A DNA stretch of 64,000 nt from Lineus longissimus. Its lineage: Eukaryota > Nemertea > Pilidiophora > Heteronemertea > Lineidae. The position numbers were made by a program, and so were the translations under genes. Positions 35,394-46,974 of the stretch are shown one piece after another (position 1 is the stretch's first letter; the number at the start of each line of letters is the position of its first letter). The stretch spans positions 12,283,001-12,347,000 of the forward strand of contig NC_088326.1 of assembly GCF_910592395.1 (NCBI RefSeq), read 5' to 3'. The notes under the pieces are model-generated. The model was not told the DNA's origin, did no database searches, and saw only the letters and a list, made by a program, of their open reading frames with translations.

Positions 35394-36522
35394 TACTTTT
35401 AAAATATTTATACTCTGGTGTCATCAATCTAAGACCATGCCTGAATTTCAAAAACAGAACATATTATGCAAATGGTGAATCGATTGCATTCAAAACGTCC
35501 ACTTTCGATATATAGACAATAAAATCGTTGGCGACGTCAAGTTGACTGATTGTCGTGACATCATGTTCCAGATGAGCTGTTGAACGAATTTTGTTATTTA
35601 TTGATGAAGCGATCTCAGGTCACTGAAACTGGAGTATATCTTTTGTGACTCCACTGAATATTTAGCTATTGTTAGCAATGAAGAAAAGCTAGTTTTGACT
35701 ATGGAGTGGGATGAAAATTTTGAATGCAAGCTTTTTGGTTAGGTTTGTGAATTAATCGTGGATTCTAATGAATTTCTAAAAAATGACACTTCAAAACTGT
35801 TGTGGCAAAGAATATGCAATGTAACCTTTAACCAATGAAGATGTGGGGTCTGCGTTTACGAGCGACATCCTCAGGGTACAGTTGCAACAAAAAAATGTTT
35901 CGATGCAGGTTTTGTGGTTGGCCAGGGGTGCGATCCACCCATCAGAAAAAATTATTGACAAAGATGCCCGCTGGAAAAGTGCCGCAGTAAAAAAACTTTT
36001 GTAACCTGTTCAAATTTGACTTCTGACTTCCCCTAACTCGCCTTACATTGAGTTGTGCGGGCTGAAAGATATCACCCATCCTAACCCAGCTGAAAAAAAA
36101 CAGACAAATAGATAATGTGGTATGATATCGTGTTTAGACAAAGGTTTACATCTGCTGGCCCGTGGGGTATGAGGGAATAAAAAAGTTGATCTCACCGCTT
36201 GGCTGTGTACTATTGGTGGGGAATTTGGATTTGATAAGGTTAGGGTACATATCAGATTTATCTCGAGGACAAAATGTACCATCTCCGAAAGATTTGGTAT
36301 TGGGTGGGGATGTCGGTTTTGCAGGTTTTTTACTGGCTTGTATGGCAACCTTTTGGGGACCTGCAAAATACAAAAAATGCGATCGTTTCATTGTCCTCAT
36401 TCGAATTGCATTTGAGCTATGTTTTTGTCCGATGAGTGCGAGTGTGTCAATGTATAGATGAGATGATAACTGATTTGAGGCAAGGGTTACGCCTGCAGTT
36501 GGGAAGTGGCATTCATGACTCA

Positions 36523-36825
36523 TGAGCAGCCTCATAGCCTAGCGGTTAACACTTCTGGCTACCACGCAATAGGGCCCATGATCGCTGCCAAGGAGAACCC
36601 TGGATTGTATTTCTGTGTAGCTTTTAAAGAAATAAAATGGTGGCTCTTCAAAATGAATTTGATACTTGATATGAGATCTGTCAGATGAGACTAAAAGCCT
36701 TGTACATGACTGTCTATGTCAGGGCCAGCAACATATCCCAGTACGTAGTTGGACAGTAGCCTGTAGTGGACTCCGTACCTCCAAAACAGTTACGACGCTG
36801 GTAAAACTTATGATGATGCTGATTG
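36523..36825 (+). mobile_element. tRNA-derived SINE, family 2, copy 2
   Basis: A Pol III A box (TAGCCTAGCGG, 36535-36545) opens the element. The 3' part GGACAGTAGCCTGTAGTGG followed by ACTCCGTACC, TTACGACGCTGGTAA and a GATGATG tail matches the sequence at about 6117-6199. The motif CAGATGAGACT with AAAGCC is also shared. This is a SINE family distinct from family 1. The B box is poorly preserved. Confidence 0.68.
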
Positions 36826-37448
36826 AAAAAGTGTGTGTCGTTATAATCGCTTCAAACCTGTAAGGGTTAATGTCCATATGCGCAGTGCTCATTCAAAGAA
36901 CGCCCAGTTACGAAACACCAAAATAGTAGCTATAGAAAACCGAAATAGCCCTGTGAAATTTTTGAAATCTCACATTCTTGAAAGTAATGGTACACCCGGA
37001 GGTTGGTTATGCCCTGACGATTATTCAAGCGATTATTCAAACGAACGCCCAGTTACCAAACACCCAAAATAGCACCAACTCAATATACGAAAACAGGATT
37101 AAATATAACCTTTGGGATTGTGTCAAAAATTAGAATTTTCGCTAAGAATATATTGTCATTTGTTGACCAAGGGTCAGCCGGCTGTAGGCAGTATTGGACA
37201 ATGGTTGGGCGCATCACTACGCAATTTGTCAGAGGACCCACATGGGTGGTATTGACAGGGATTTTGAGGTTTTTCTGCAGATTTTCTGCGACTGCTTCTT
37301 TTGGCATCTGTTGTTTTGCAGCATATTTAGCAGTGGCAGATTTAGGGGTGGTGCATGAGGCAAGGGCATTGTGCATGATGCGTCTGCCCCCTCTTCTTTC
37401 GTCGGATAGAAAACCCTTTTCAGGACACTTTTCCCAAAAAGCAACTAC

Positions 37449-37593
37449 TAGAGTTCCAGACCTTGGGACTGACATATGCTGTACTTAATAGAGAGGTGTC
37501 TTGAATAGAGAGGTCAAATTGAATGAAAGTGACCAATTAGGGACCAATAGTGGTGTCCTTGGAGAGGCTGTCCTACTAAGAGAAGTGTCTGGT
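37449..37593 (+). mobile_element. MITE family A, diverged copy
   Basis: TAGAGTTCCAGACCTTGGG, then TTAATAGAGAGGTGTC and GAGAGGTCAAATTGAATG follow the family order. The right end is eroded. Confidence 0.72.
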
Positions 37594-38082
37594 AGATGCT
37601 CGGAAAAAGCCTGTTAGGCGCTCAAACTTCTATGATGACTTTGTCACTTTGGGGCATATTGTTTGACATCAGTCTTAAAAAGAAAAGCGGGTTCTAAAAT
37701 TTGTTAATGTGTATCAAGAAGTTTTTAAAAAGCTTTTAAATTTCTCGTTTTTTTGCCGTGGAAGTTTCACATTCGTGTGCGACCTTGCTTCCACTCTTGA
37801 AAAACTCCTAGAATGTTGCAGAGTATTTACACGCACCCACATGACTCCGTGTAGCGTATTGATCACTGGCATGGAGAAGGCGTGAAGTGGCACTTCGTAT
37901 CACCATGCTGGAGCAAAAACTGTCAGCTATTGAACGGCTTTTGTGAGGATTGAGTTGCTGTACAATAATGTGCTTGAAAAACTAGAAATGACAGTTTTTA
38001 TTGGTCGATTTTTGGCACATAATAATGGCCTTGACTTTTCTAAACTTGGGTATTGTATGCATTGTTTATTGGAAGTGACTAC

Positions 38083-38306
38083 TTGGCAAGCCCGGCTTAC
38101 CAAACAGCGACTTTTTCTTGTCCTGAATGGAGAGCCGAACTCATTAATATTAAAGTAAAGTCTCCAGCTTGCCAAACAGGGTAGATTTTTTACCTGTTTG
38201 GCAAGCCCGGCTGGCCGAACAGGGTGGCTTTTTAGTGCTGTTTGGCAAGCGGCTCTCCAAACAGGACAAAAAAAGATGCCTGTTCGGCGAGCGGCTTGCC
38301 AAATAG
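38083..38306. repeat. Array of short palindromes around TGTTTGGCAAGC
   Basis: Four imperfect palindromes of 25-32 bp (38083-38107, 38193-38224, 38237-38265 and 38279-38306) each join TGTTTGGCAAGC-type and GCTTGCCAAACA-type halves. A lone half at 38167-38180 pairs with 38193-38206. The spacers are unrelated. Adjacent units can pair with each other in several registers. Confidence 0.75.
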
Positions 38307-39356
38307 ACCCGGCCTTGTTTATTATGTATGTTTTGGAATATCAATACAGCTGCGATATACACTTTAAAGGCTGAGTAAACTCTCAAAAGTAGAGGTTTTT
38401 GAGCTTTTGAGCCAACAAAAATATGCATCGAGTGGTTTTTCAGAGAAATGAAAAAAAACCTGAAGGTTTATGCATTTGTGATGAACCTCGAAACTTTGAT
38501 TTTGATACGCATGCAAGTTTTTATCACGGAATCTATGATTGACCCATGGTAGAATCTGTGCTTTTGATAGACAGGCAACTTTCTTTCAAGGAATCTATGA
38601 TTGACCCATGGTAGAATCTGTGATATTGATACACAGGCAAGTCTATGATGGGCCAATGGTAGAATCTAAGATGTTATTGGTCCTGAAAGTTGTGATTTTT
38701 TTGGGTACTGCCAACGTTATCGCCGGACCTAAAGCAGCTAGTCCTGTATTTAGAGCAAATTGGCTACGGGTCCGAACCCAATTGAACAGTTGAATGGTTT
38801 TCAAGAACTTATCACAATCACTTGCATCATCATCATCATCTGCTTCACCGTCAGAGGAGTGGAACTCCTGTTGAATGGGTCATTTTCAATCCAGATGGCA
38901 TCTACCAACTTTTAACATCAGTACCATGAAAATCAAATACATAGCTGACGAGCATCGCACCAAATGCTGATCAATTCTAAATAATATTTGTCTAAATGCG
39001 ACGCCAGGTCTCATCGAAGTCTTCTAAAAGTCAAATAACATCTTGACTGGACTCGTTCACAAAAGAGATCAGTTTGTATTAATACTTGATGCTGTCAGAA
39101 ACGTGTTCGATTGTCTTAATTTTGGGTCCAGTGTTTGGAGTCTGGTTCTAGTTTGTCGTACAACACTTGGACCCCGCACAGAATGGTGTCGGACACGAGG
39201 GGGTACTTGGGGTGACTTCTGGGATCTGAAGTATGGTCAGACTACTGCGGGACAAAGAGAGGGTCAAAACGTCAACCATATGCAGCTGGGGACTGCGACA
39301 TTTTAGCTGAAGTTTTTCAGAGTTGTCTATGTGGGCCCTTCAAAATATTTCTACTA

Positions 39357-39455
39357 CAGTGGAACCCCGGTAACACGACTACTCATGGGACCGAGGGTGA
39401 ATGGTCTGGGGTGGTCACGTTAGTGAAGTTGAAAATCTGGGGACAAAATGCATGA
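39357..39455 (+). mobile_element. MITE family B, left-end fragment
   Basis: TACAGTGGAACCCCGGTAAC, CTCATGGGACCGAGGG and GACAAAATGCATGATT match the first 100 bases of the copy at 51773. Similarity then ends. Confidence 0.75.
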
Positions 39456-39909
39456 TTCGGTGATCAACGCTGTCTGACTGAAAGCAAATCACATGATTTT
39501 TTCTGTCGGTACCCAAGCATGTCTAACACTGCTTATATGGTACTGCTCAAGTTGTCTTTTTGCTAAAACATGGATCAATCTAGTGATAATGGGTTAATGT
39601 GACCCTTTATTTATTGCCAATATTGTTAAATTACGATTTTTCAATAAAACACATGCGTGGTTCCCTTCTTGAGGGCTGACACGGCATTCTATGAGGGCTC
39701 GAAACGAATCCTCAGAGTCAAATTACATCAAAACAGAAGATTTGGAACAGTGGATTGAAAATACAATATTGCCGCAGATTTTATGCTTCAAATAATTCAC
39801 AGCCTCTTGAAATTTACGCAAATCATCAGATTCTTGCCGAAGTCGAAAGCATTAGTAATGTTGTGAAAGTTTTTTCAAAATCTCAATGGACTCTGGAGTT
39901 TTGTATAGC

Positions 39910-40042
39910 TGTAGCGGAGAAATAACTCCGGGTCCAGCTGGGTTTGACCCCAAACTTTTGGCATACAAGGCGATCACTCCACCAACTGACCTCCAGGGAA
40001 AGACCTCGTTCATGGACTAGTAGGATCGATGCGACCTTCACA
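39910..40042 (-). mobile_element. Diverged solo LTR related to the TRIM family
   Basis: This 133-bp block starts TG and ends CA and aligns end to end with the TRIM LTRs at 34.3-34.7 kb. Shared landmarks are a start of type TGTARYRGAG, a degenerate tRNA-like body with B-box and A-box remnants on the minus strand, the string CTAGTAGGA near the 3' end, and a closing CA. No second LTR or primer binding site is found within a few hundred bases, so it is a solo LTR. I see no clear target duplication, as expected for an old copy. Confidence 0.65.
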
Positions 40043-40089
40043 AAGTAAACAATCTTTAAAGAATACACCATTTGTTAAATATTTGAAAC

Positions 40090-40287
40090 TTTTAATTGAA
40101 TTTCAAATTTTGCACATATGTACTGGATCTAAATTTCGACAATGCTGTTGTGAAGACAGATATACAAATACTATACATACCAAGTTTCATCACATTTGTA
40201 TGCATAATAACTGCACTACGATATTTTGGATGATTCCATTTCTATTTTCCTGGACCACCAGTAGTTACAAACAACCTGGGCCTTTAA
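40090..40287 (-). mobile_element. MITE family C (TTAA target)
   Basis: AATTGAATTTCAAATTTTGC, TACCAAGTTTCATCACATTTG and TATTTTCCTGGACCACCAG lead to GGGCCTTTAA. This copy gives the uninterrupted sequence that is split by a family A MITE at 60.0 kb. Confidence 0.7.
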
Positions 40288-41127
40288 AGGAAGCTGTATG
40301 GACACGTTTACATTCCTCCAAACACAGCTGTTCAAAATGGACTGCTAGTGGATAGTTCATTGAATATGTAAGGATTTATCGATTAGTTTACTGATGCCAT
40401 TTAGTACAATGTATTTTGTAGAGTACCACAGAGTGATATCATCTGTAAGTTGACATTGGGCTCGGTGCCATTTGTTTAGTGAGCCCAGCTGAGGCTTTGA
40501 GATAGGTCTGCATCTGGTTCATGGCAAAATTATGAAAAAAATCAACTCTGAAGGATGAACTTTTCGCCCTTTATTCCAAAAGAATCAAATCTTCGATATA
40601 CTGTAACGCAATACCGTGATTGATGTTCTGGTATATTTTTATTAAAGAAGACATTTCTGGTGATTTATACTCCTCGATGCAGATTATTGACTAAAATTTA
40701 CTAATTATCCTATTGGGGATTAAGCTTCAATTCCATGTGGCGATGAAATTTTATCCTGGAGTACCATGTCCATGATTGAAAACGCTCATTCGCGTATCGA
40801 TTTGTGATGCTATAATCTGATCGGTCATTGATTGGGGGGTCAATTGGGGCAGGCGATGATCGAATGAACGGACGTATTTAAACCTGGTTGTTGTACCGAT
40901 AATCGTTACAAATAGGTGCATAGAGAGAAGTGTTGAAGTGATCTTTTTGTTTTGCAATTGTATTTGCATTTTATCTGAAGTGTTCAGAAAATGAGTGTAA
41001 AAAACCATGAAATTGTTGGCGCCATTTGCTTTACAAGGATTTTAGGCCTATTACGTGTAGCACAGGTCTTTTAGATTCTATACAGTACATCTGTTAGTGG
41101 TGACAATTTGACAATTGTATGAGTCTA

Positions 41128-41325
41128 GCTTCTGTGCAATTTGAAGCGGGTCTCAATCCTCAGTTTGGCCTCAATAGGTAACATACCTTCCATCTGCCAC
41201 AGGGAGGCTGGGAGGTTGGGCCTACTGCTTCTGTGCAATTTGAAGCAGGTCTCAATCCTCCGTTTGGCCTCAATATGTAACATACCTTCCATCTGCCACG
41301 GGAAGCTGGGAGGTTGGGCGTACTG
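41128..41325 (+). repeat. 99-bp tandem duplication
   Basis: GCTTCTGTGCAATTTGAAGC begins copies at 41128 and 41227, which differ at a handful of positions. The 99-base period keeps frames open on both strands, producing apparent repeat peptides. With only two copies and openness on both strands I do not call a gene. Confidence 0.85.
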
Positions 41326-41519
41326 CGCTATGTAATCATACCCCTCGAGATATTTACCCATTATGACATCATGGTAACCAACTCTGCAACTTAGGCAACC
41401 AGCTATTTACCTTCAAGACCACGTTAGATAAACACAATCTGCTCTTAGGAAGCACACACGACTCTTCACAAAATGGTAAACAAGGATCAAAAAGTTATTT
41501 CCGTATTTTCTACTGTGCA

Positions 41520-41850
41520 CATTCGAATAAAATTGAGCGTGAGACGCGATTAGGAAAGTTTTCTTTGACTCCACAGTGTTTTCTCTTACGTCGTTTTGTG
41601 TAATTTTTGCCGCCGGTGAAACGGCGCACGTCGTAATGACTTGTGACGGGTGATTACGCCCATATTACGGCGCCATTGGGTGATGTCATCCAGGAACACT
41701 CAAATCAAGGGCGAGCGTTTTGTCGTCTTCTTTCAGCGCGGATCAAGGCGTTTTGTGCAATGTTTTTTCTGAATGGCATCGCACCTTTTTGTTGTGGCAC
41801 TTTACGACATTGTTATTACGATTGTTACGCGGTATTGTGCGGTGAAAACT
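41520..41850. promoter_or_regulatory. CpG-dense patch, possible regulatory DNA
   Basis: Around 30 CpG dinucleotides occur here, against a strongly CpG-poor background. They include GCCGCCGGTGAAACGGCGC and ATTACGGCGCC. TGATGTCATCC is a CRE-like site. No start codon with a credible reading frame follows on either strand, so a promoter role is only a possibility. Confidence 0.35.
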
Positions 41851-42297
41851 GAGATTTCTTGAGGGGTGATTTTGTAATTGTGGCATTGTGTGTTTTCTGT
41901 AGGGAAGTTGAGAAGAAGCTGTTTTAGATTATGGACCATCGGCAGAAATTGATGCTGAAGATAGATGAAAAGTGATAAAACGTGTTATTCACTACTTATC
42001 ATAGTTGTTGGATTTGACTGATTTTAAAAGTCAAAATCACCCAGTTTGTACAGAATTTAGTGCTCCTTCTTTAGCCGTGGGTTTCGATTTGATCGGATTA
42101 TAAATAAACGAGATATTAGCAAAATTCGAGAGGTTGTGATCAGAGGATTTCGTCCCCGTCAAATTAGGAACAGGACTTATGATAATTCTCTGTGGCATAG
42201 CTGGTCAGGTACCTTTTCAAGGTCACATAGGAGGCCCTGGTGTCTGATTGTTTGGACTCGTCCATCTTCTTCCTATTGATGCACTGTTTGGCCGTGG

Positions 42298-42424
42298 TCA
42301 ATCACTCGGTAGCCAGAGTGGGCAGTTCTGAAGCACATGCTCTCGTGTCTGATCTGATGCATCACATTGGCACCTTCCAGACTCGGCCATCTTAATCCTC
42401 TTGAGGTGCTGAAATGAACCTGGT
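42298..42424 (-). pseudogene. Non-LTR retrotransposon reverse-transcriptase C-terminal fragment
   Basis: The minus strand translates as HLKRIKMAESGRC followed by QCDASDQTREHVLQNCPLW, then a stop. The C-x-C ... QT-x-EH-x-LQ-x-CP pattern is the cysteine/histidine tail found after the reverse transcriptase of many LINEs. Beyond the stop, PRPNSASIGRRW may continue the tail. Nothing upstream resembles the polymerase domain, so this is a 5'-truncated, decayed insertion. The exact clade cannot be fixed from this piece. Confidence 0.6.
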
Positions 42425-45400
42425 CCTAAGGGGTTAAAAGGTGGACAATTATAATTATCCGTCGGATCAGTTTTGAAATAAGACGAGCAGCCGCCTCTCT
42501 CTGTACGAAAACATGAAACAAAACTCGCACATTTCTTAAAAGCGAGTTGACCTTTTCTCAGGAACGCGACGCTGTTACATCAATGACCCCCCCCCCTCTC
42601 GCCCCTTGGAAAATACTCTTAGTATCTCTCAAAGCAAACACATGATCAATATCCTTTGTGATAAACATACACATCCTAGTCTCAATTTGAATTTTACTAC
42701 CCTCAGATATTTCGCAAGCGAGCAACAAACACTGCACTCCCTTGTCAGGGTCTTCTCACAGCGGGGATGACCTCAGATCATGGAACAGCCCATTAGATTA
42801 GCATTCCTCTCCATCTCAAGCAATATATTTTGAAATATTAGTTATTTGCGAATCCATATCGGCGATGTCCGTCTTTGATCAACTCGAGCGGATGGCATGT
42901 CGTTTACATCGGCGCGGCAGTGGATATGTCGATTTCAGCGGGGGGCAGGAAACGATGAGAGAGGGAGACCCTTTTGTAAGGGATCCGTTGTAAGGGGTCG
43001 TCTAAGAGATTGTGCCGAGCATGTTCTCCTTATTGGAAACTGAGAAAGGTTATGAAAGGGGTTTATTTTGACGTGGACATTGCTGATTGTTGGCATTTGC
43101 CATGATCGAGGGGGGGGGGGGTGCAGGAGGCCCCTTTGTTAGGGGTATGATAACGTGAATGGAGTTACAGAGATATGTTCTTGCCCAGGAAAGGGTATGG
43201 TGATGCCGATGGTAGGGTGTGCTCAAGAATTTGGGGTTGTTCGTAGACAAGGGTTGAATTTAGTTCGAAGGGGGCACAAGTTGAACAAGTAAGGAAGGTG
43301 CAGGTAGAGTTTAACAGTAAGGGGGTCACAGATTGAATTTGACAATAAGGGGGCTACTGGTTGAATTTGGCAGAAATTCGTTGCGTGAAATATTCTTTTA
43401 ATATAATGGTGTTTTGAATAGGCCGCGGTGCAAGAAACTTGGACATTTGTACTCCTTTGCAAGAGATATATTGTCAAGGAGGGGTCAGAAAATGCCGATC
43501 ATATCTTCTATGATGAAATATACAAGTTTTCTGCATGTCTGGTTGATTCGAAAATCAGATTTTATTTGCATTTTCTCAAAATGGCTGAAACATGGATTGA
43601 GCTCGCCTGTTATCATAAAGCTCTTACAAATATAGCGGCCAAAAATATAACGATGCTACGAATGATGACAAAGAATAAGGCGAACAAAGAAGGGCCACAC
43701 TACCCTGAAACATAACATACGCTAAGTAACGGAATACGCCGTGAGCTACTACTACGATGACCAGTTCTCTCCGCGTCGAGAAAATACCCACGGCCGTCAG
43801 AATTAGCGAAGCCATTTGCGCAGAAAATGTATCAGGGATACAGACAGGGCCGGAGGCTGGTAAAAAACCTCATTAAAATAATCAATGGGAAGGAAGAATG
43901 TTATTGGCTAGGCGAGGATGGATATCGGGGGATGGGGAAGGCAGGGATATTAGCGTGCTGGTGTATGCTGTCAGGAGGAAAGATGGCCGTGTGGGTTAGG
44001 GCCAGAAAATAATGTTACGAGGGCAGCAATGAGAAAAGATTTTTGAGGGGGTAGTTTCAAGGGAACGGAAGTTTGTTGTAATGTTGGTCTGGGTTTACTA
44101 GTAGGCGACTGGGTGTGCAGGGTTGCAGGGATGTTGTATGTTTGTATTGGAAGAAAGAATTGAGCGCTCTTGAAAATAAGGTTTAGAGCTGTTGAAAAAC
44201 CTTTTGCAAGTTCTTATTTTGTCAATTTGTATACATGTAGGTCTAATGAATACTCAGCCTCTAAGAACGCATCACTTAATGCGGTCGAGAGAATATTTGC
44301 GAGCTATTTTGGAGTCTCTTTGGAGGTATTTTCGATAGACATGAATATTCCATCGCGACCTTTACCAGATATGCTGATGAAGATGTTATATCGATTATTC
44401 ATGGCAACAAAGGAAATCGGAGCGTCTTTACGAGATAATACGAGAGGGACACATCAAGGCCTGGGGGCCAACAAAAAATCTCATTAAAATAATCAATGTG
44501 GGGTCCGCTGTGATTGGTCGATCTTAGAGAGGTATTTGTCATCGTGATATGGTCGTGTGTTGGCGTTTTGGTATGGGAGATATTTTGTTGATCAAAGAGC
44601 GGGGGAATATTGGCTGTAATCGTGTATAGGGCTTCATGTGGGGCCTGTTACAGTCTTGCTAGAGAACCAAGTAATCTGGGGGAAGCATTTCTTGTCCAAG
44701 CGACATGCGATAAAATCTAATATTCATTGCAAGTCGCAGTGAGAGTAGATTTTGTTACATGTACCTACGATGACATTTGCATTGGCATGGCTGGGTCGGA
44801 GATGTGATTGACTCTCCTTTTGGGAAAGAATTTGAATTTGATGGTAGAAGTCCTCAAGATGAAAGATATCTCAAAAATTTACTGCAAAACTCCCTTAATT
44901 TTTTTAAAATGTCCCTTTCTCGGTCTAAATAGCTTCCCATCTAAACCCTGGATGACCCCACAGAGTTCTTGTTGCGTGAGATAAATATTGCATGACGCTG
45001 TGATAAATTTCCTGTCTGCGATGCCCTTTAAGCTGGCCAGGCTTCTGTTCAGCCCTTGATACCTAAACAGGAGCCAACAGACGCACATAAAAAAGCTCAT
45101 TAAATAATCAATCGGAGTCGCCACAGATACCGCTGGGAAGAAAATGGACGCTTCGCCAATAAAAGGCCGGCGTAATTTGATATGAGCTTGACGATAGTAC
45201 AACCTGATTGTTCTGGACGTGTTCGGAGAAGACGCGAGGCAGATTTTCATTTGGGTGACATGTTGGGAGACTTTTGCAAGGAAGAAATGTTGATATTTCC
45301 ACCAAATGAACCGATTCTCCAAGGATTTGTCAAAGTACCGTGGTAGCTAGTCCTAAAAGTTTTCCAAATTTTTATTATTTGATGGACATTCGGTGAATTC

Positions 45401-46071
45401 AGCAAAACCTTGAAAAATTCCAGACACTTGAATAGAGTCGAAGTTTGATAATTGGGAGGAAAGCGCAAACTGATTCAGCGTCTGTAAATTTCAAACTGTA
45501 TCATCTGAAGAAAAAAAAGCAAAGGTGATTCGCCACGTGGTGAATTATAAACATTTCACACTTTTCATCAATAGCTTACGATTGGTGATTTCAACAAAAA
45601 CTAAACAATTTCAAGACATGTGAATAAATTCTCGTAAGTTTTATGACAATGACGGAAGTTAAAATGGACTAAGCGGGGATAAATTTCAAACAGCGACATC
45701 TTAAAATTGACAAAAGTCGATACGCCAAAACATTGACGAAATAAACATTAAAGCACCATCCATTAGATAATGGGACGACCCTTCATGAACCCCAGAAAGG
45801 TCCTTCAGCAAATAAAAGGTCCAGATTTCCCAACAAATGGCTTTTAAATGCCATATAAAACTATTACTTTGGGTTTTGTAAATCCATTTGAATATTTTAG
45901 TGCTCAATATATCAGTAACTGTTCCCTGAAGACCCTTTTTACTTCTCGGGTGAATTTACCTCACAAGTAGTTTTGTTGTCTTTCCGATCCTGGGCCATTA
46001 TTCAAATGATAAAATCTATTAACAACTGACCCCTTCTGACCTCTTTGGGTTCTGCAATGTTAAAATGACCC

Positions 46072-46303
46072 TTAAAGGGGTACGTCGTTTATTATAAACG
46101 TGGGTTAGGAAAAACGATCGTGCACTTATTCACAATGCGGTAGTGAAGTTATTATGCATACAAATTTGCTGAAACTTGGTATTTATAGTATTTGTACATC
46201 TGTCTACATGACAGCAATGTTGAAATTTGTATTTAGTACCCATTAGAAACTTTCTCATTCAATTACAAATTTCAAATTTTCAAAGAACAGTGTAGGCCTT
46301 TAA
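46072..46303 (+). mobile_element. MITE family C (TTAA target), full-length copy
   Basis: The element is bounded by TTAA at both ends and has short inverted termini (TTAAAGGGGTAC and GTAGGCCTTTAA). The interior contains TATGCATACAAATTTGCTG and AATTACAAATTTCAAATTTT, which recur in the other family C copies. TTAA targets are the hallmark of piggyBac elements, so a piggyBac-type transposase is the likely source. No coding capacity. Confidence 0.75.
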
Positions 46304-46550
46304 ATTTTGCAAACTTGGATTCCACAGTTTTCATTTTACAATACACGCAAGGTGCTCAGGATAAAGAACATCTTGCACGCCCATTAAAATAATATATCAG
46401 GGATGTGCGACGCTAATGACCCTTATGCTCACCCAGGGGGCAATGGGGTGTCTGGACAATGGACTAAAACGTCCAAAGTATGAAACGTGATGCACGGAGT
46501 GAGCTAGCGCATTGTTATTGTCTTATCTTGTCTTGTTTACTGTGTTACTC

Positions 46551-46776
46551 TTAAAGGGGGACATTGCTCATCAAGGATCAGGAAAATAGAAATGCAGTTA
46601 TACACAATGCCATAGAGCAGTTTTCATGCTAACGAATTTGCTGAAATTTCGTATTTGTAGTATTTTTATATCTGTCTACGGAATGGCAATGCTGAAATTT
46701 ATACTTAGTACGTAGTTGCATAATTGGGAACTTTCAAATTCGATTACAAATTTCAAGGAATGGCGTAGGCCTTTAA
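46551..46776 (+). mobile_element. MITE family C (TTAA target), full-length copy
   Basis: TTAAAGGGGGACATTGC at the left and GGCGTAGGCCTTTAA at the right frame a body with CAGGAAAATAGAAATGCAG and AATTACAAATTTCAAGG-like phrases. It lies 250 bases from another copy in the same orientation. Confidence 0.75.
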
Positions 46777-46974
46777 GGAAGCATCTTTCTTCTCAGCCAG
46801 TATGTCTTTCATGATATTGACAAATGCTTCCGGAAGAATCCATCATCCTCTCAACACTAAATCATCCGCTACATTCCGAGACAAAATGGCCGCCGTATGA
46901 AAAAGCAATATCTACAACCCTTCGAATAGCCATCGTTGCAAACCTACCCAACATATGATGTGTTTTAGTCCCTG

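Noticed and set aside
36162-36461. Hydrophobic 99-codon plus frame resembling a membrane protein
   Set aside because: Overlapped by longer minus-strand frames in the same interval and without a recognisable family.
38083-38306. CRISPR-like repeats with spacers
   Set aside because: The repeats are imperfect palindromes of variable length with irregular spacing, no leader and no cas genes; the context is an animal genome.
41125-41361. Peptide with two 33-residue repeats
   Set aside because: The 99-bp duplication is open on both strands; two copies alone do not support a gene.
44879-45322. 147-codon minus-strand frame
   Set aside because: No recognisable motif; it crosses a copy of the 16-bp ATTA motif, which makes a regulatory reading more likely.
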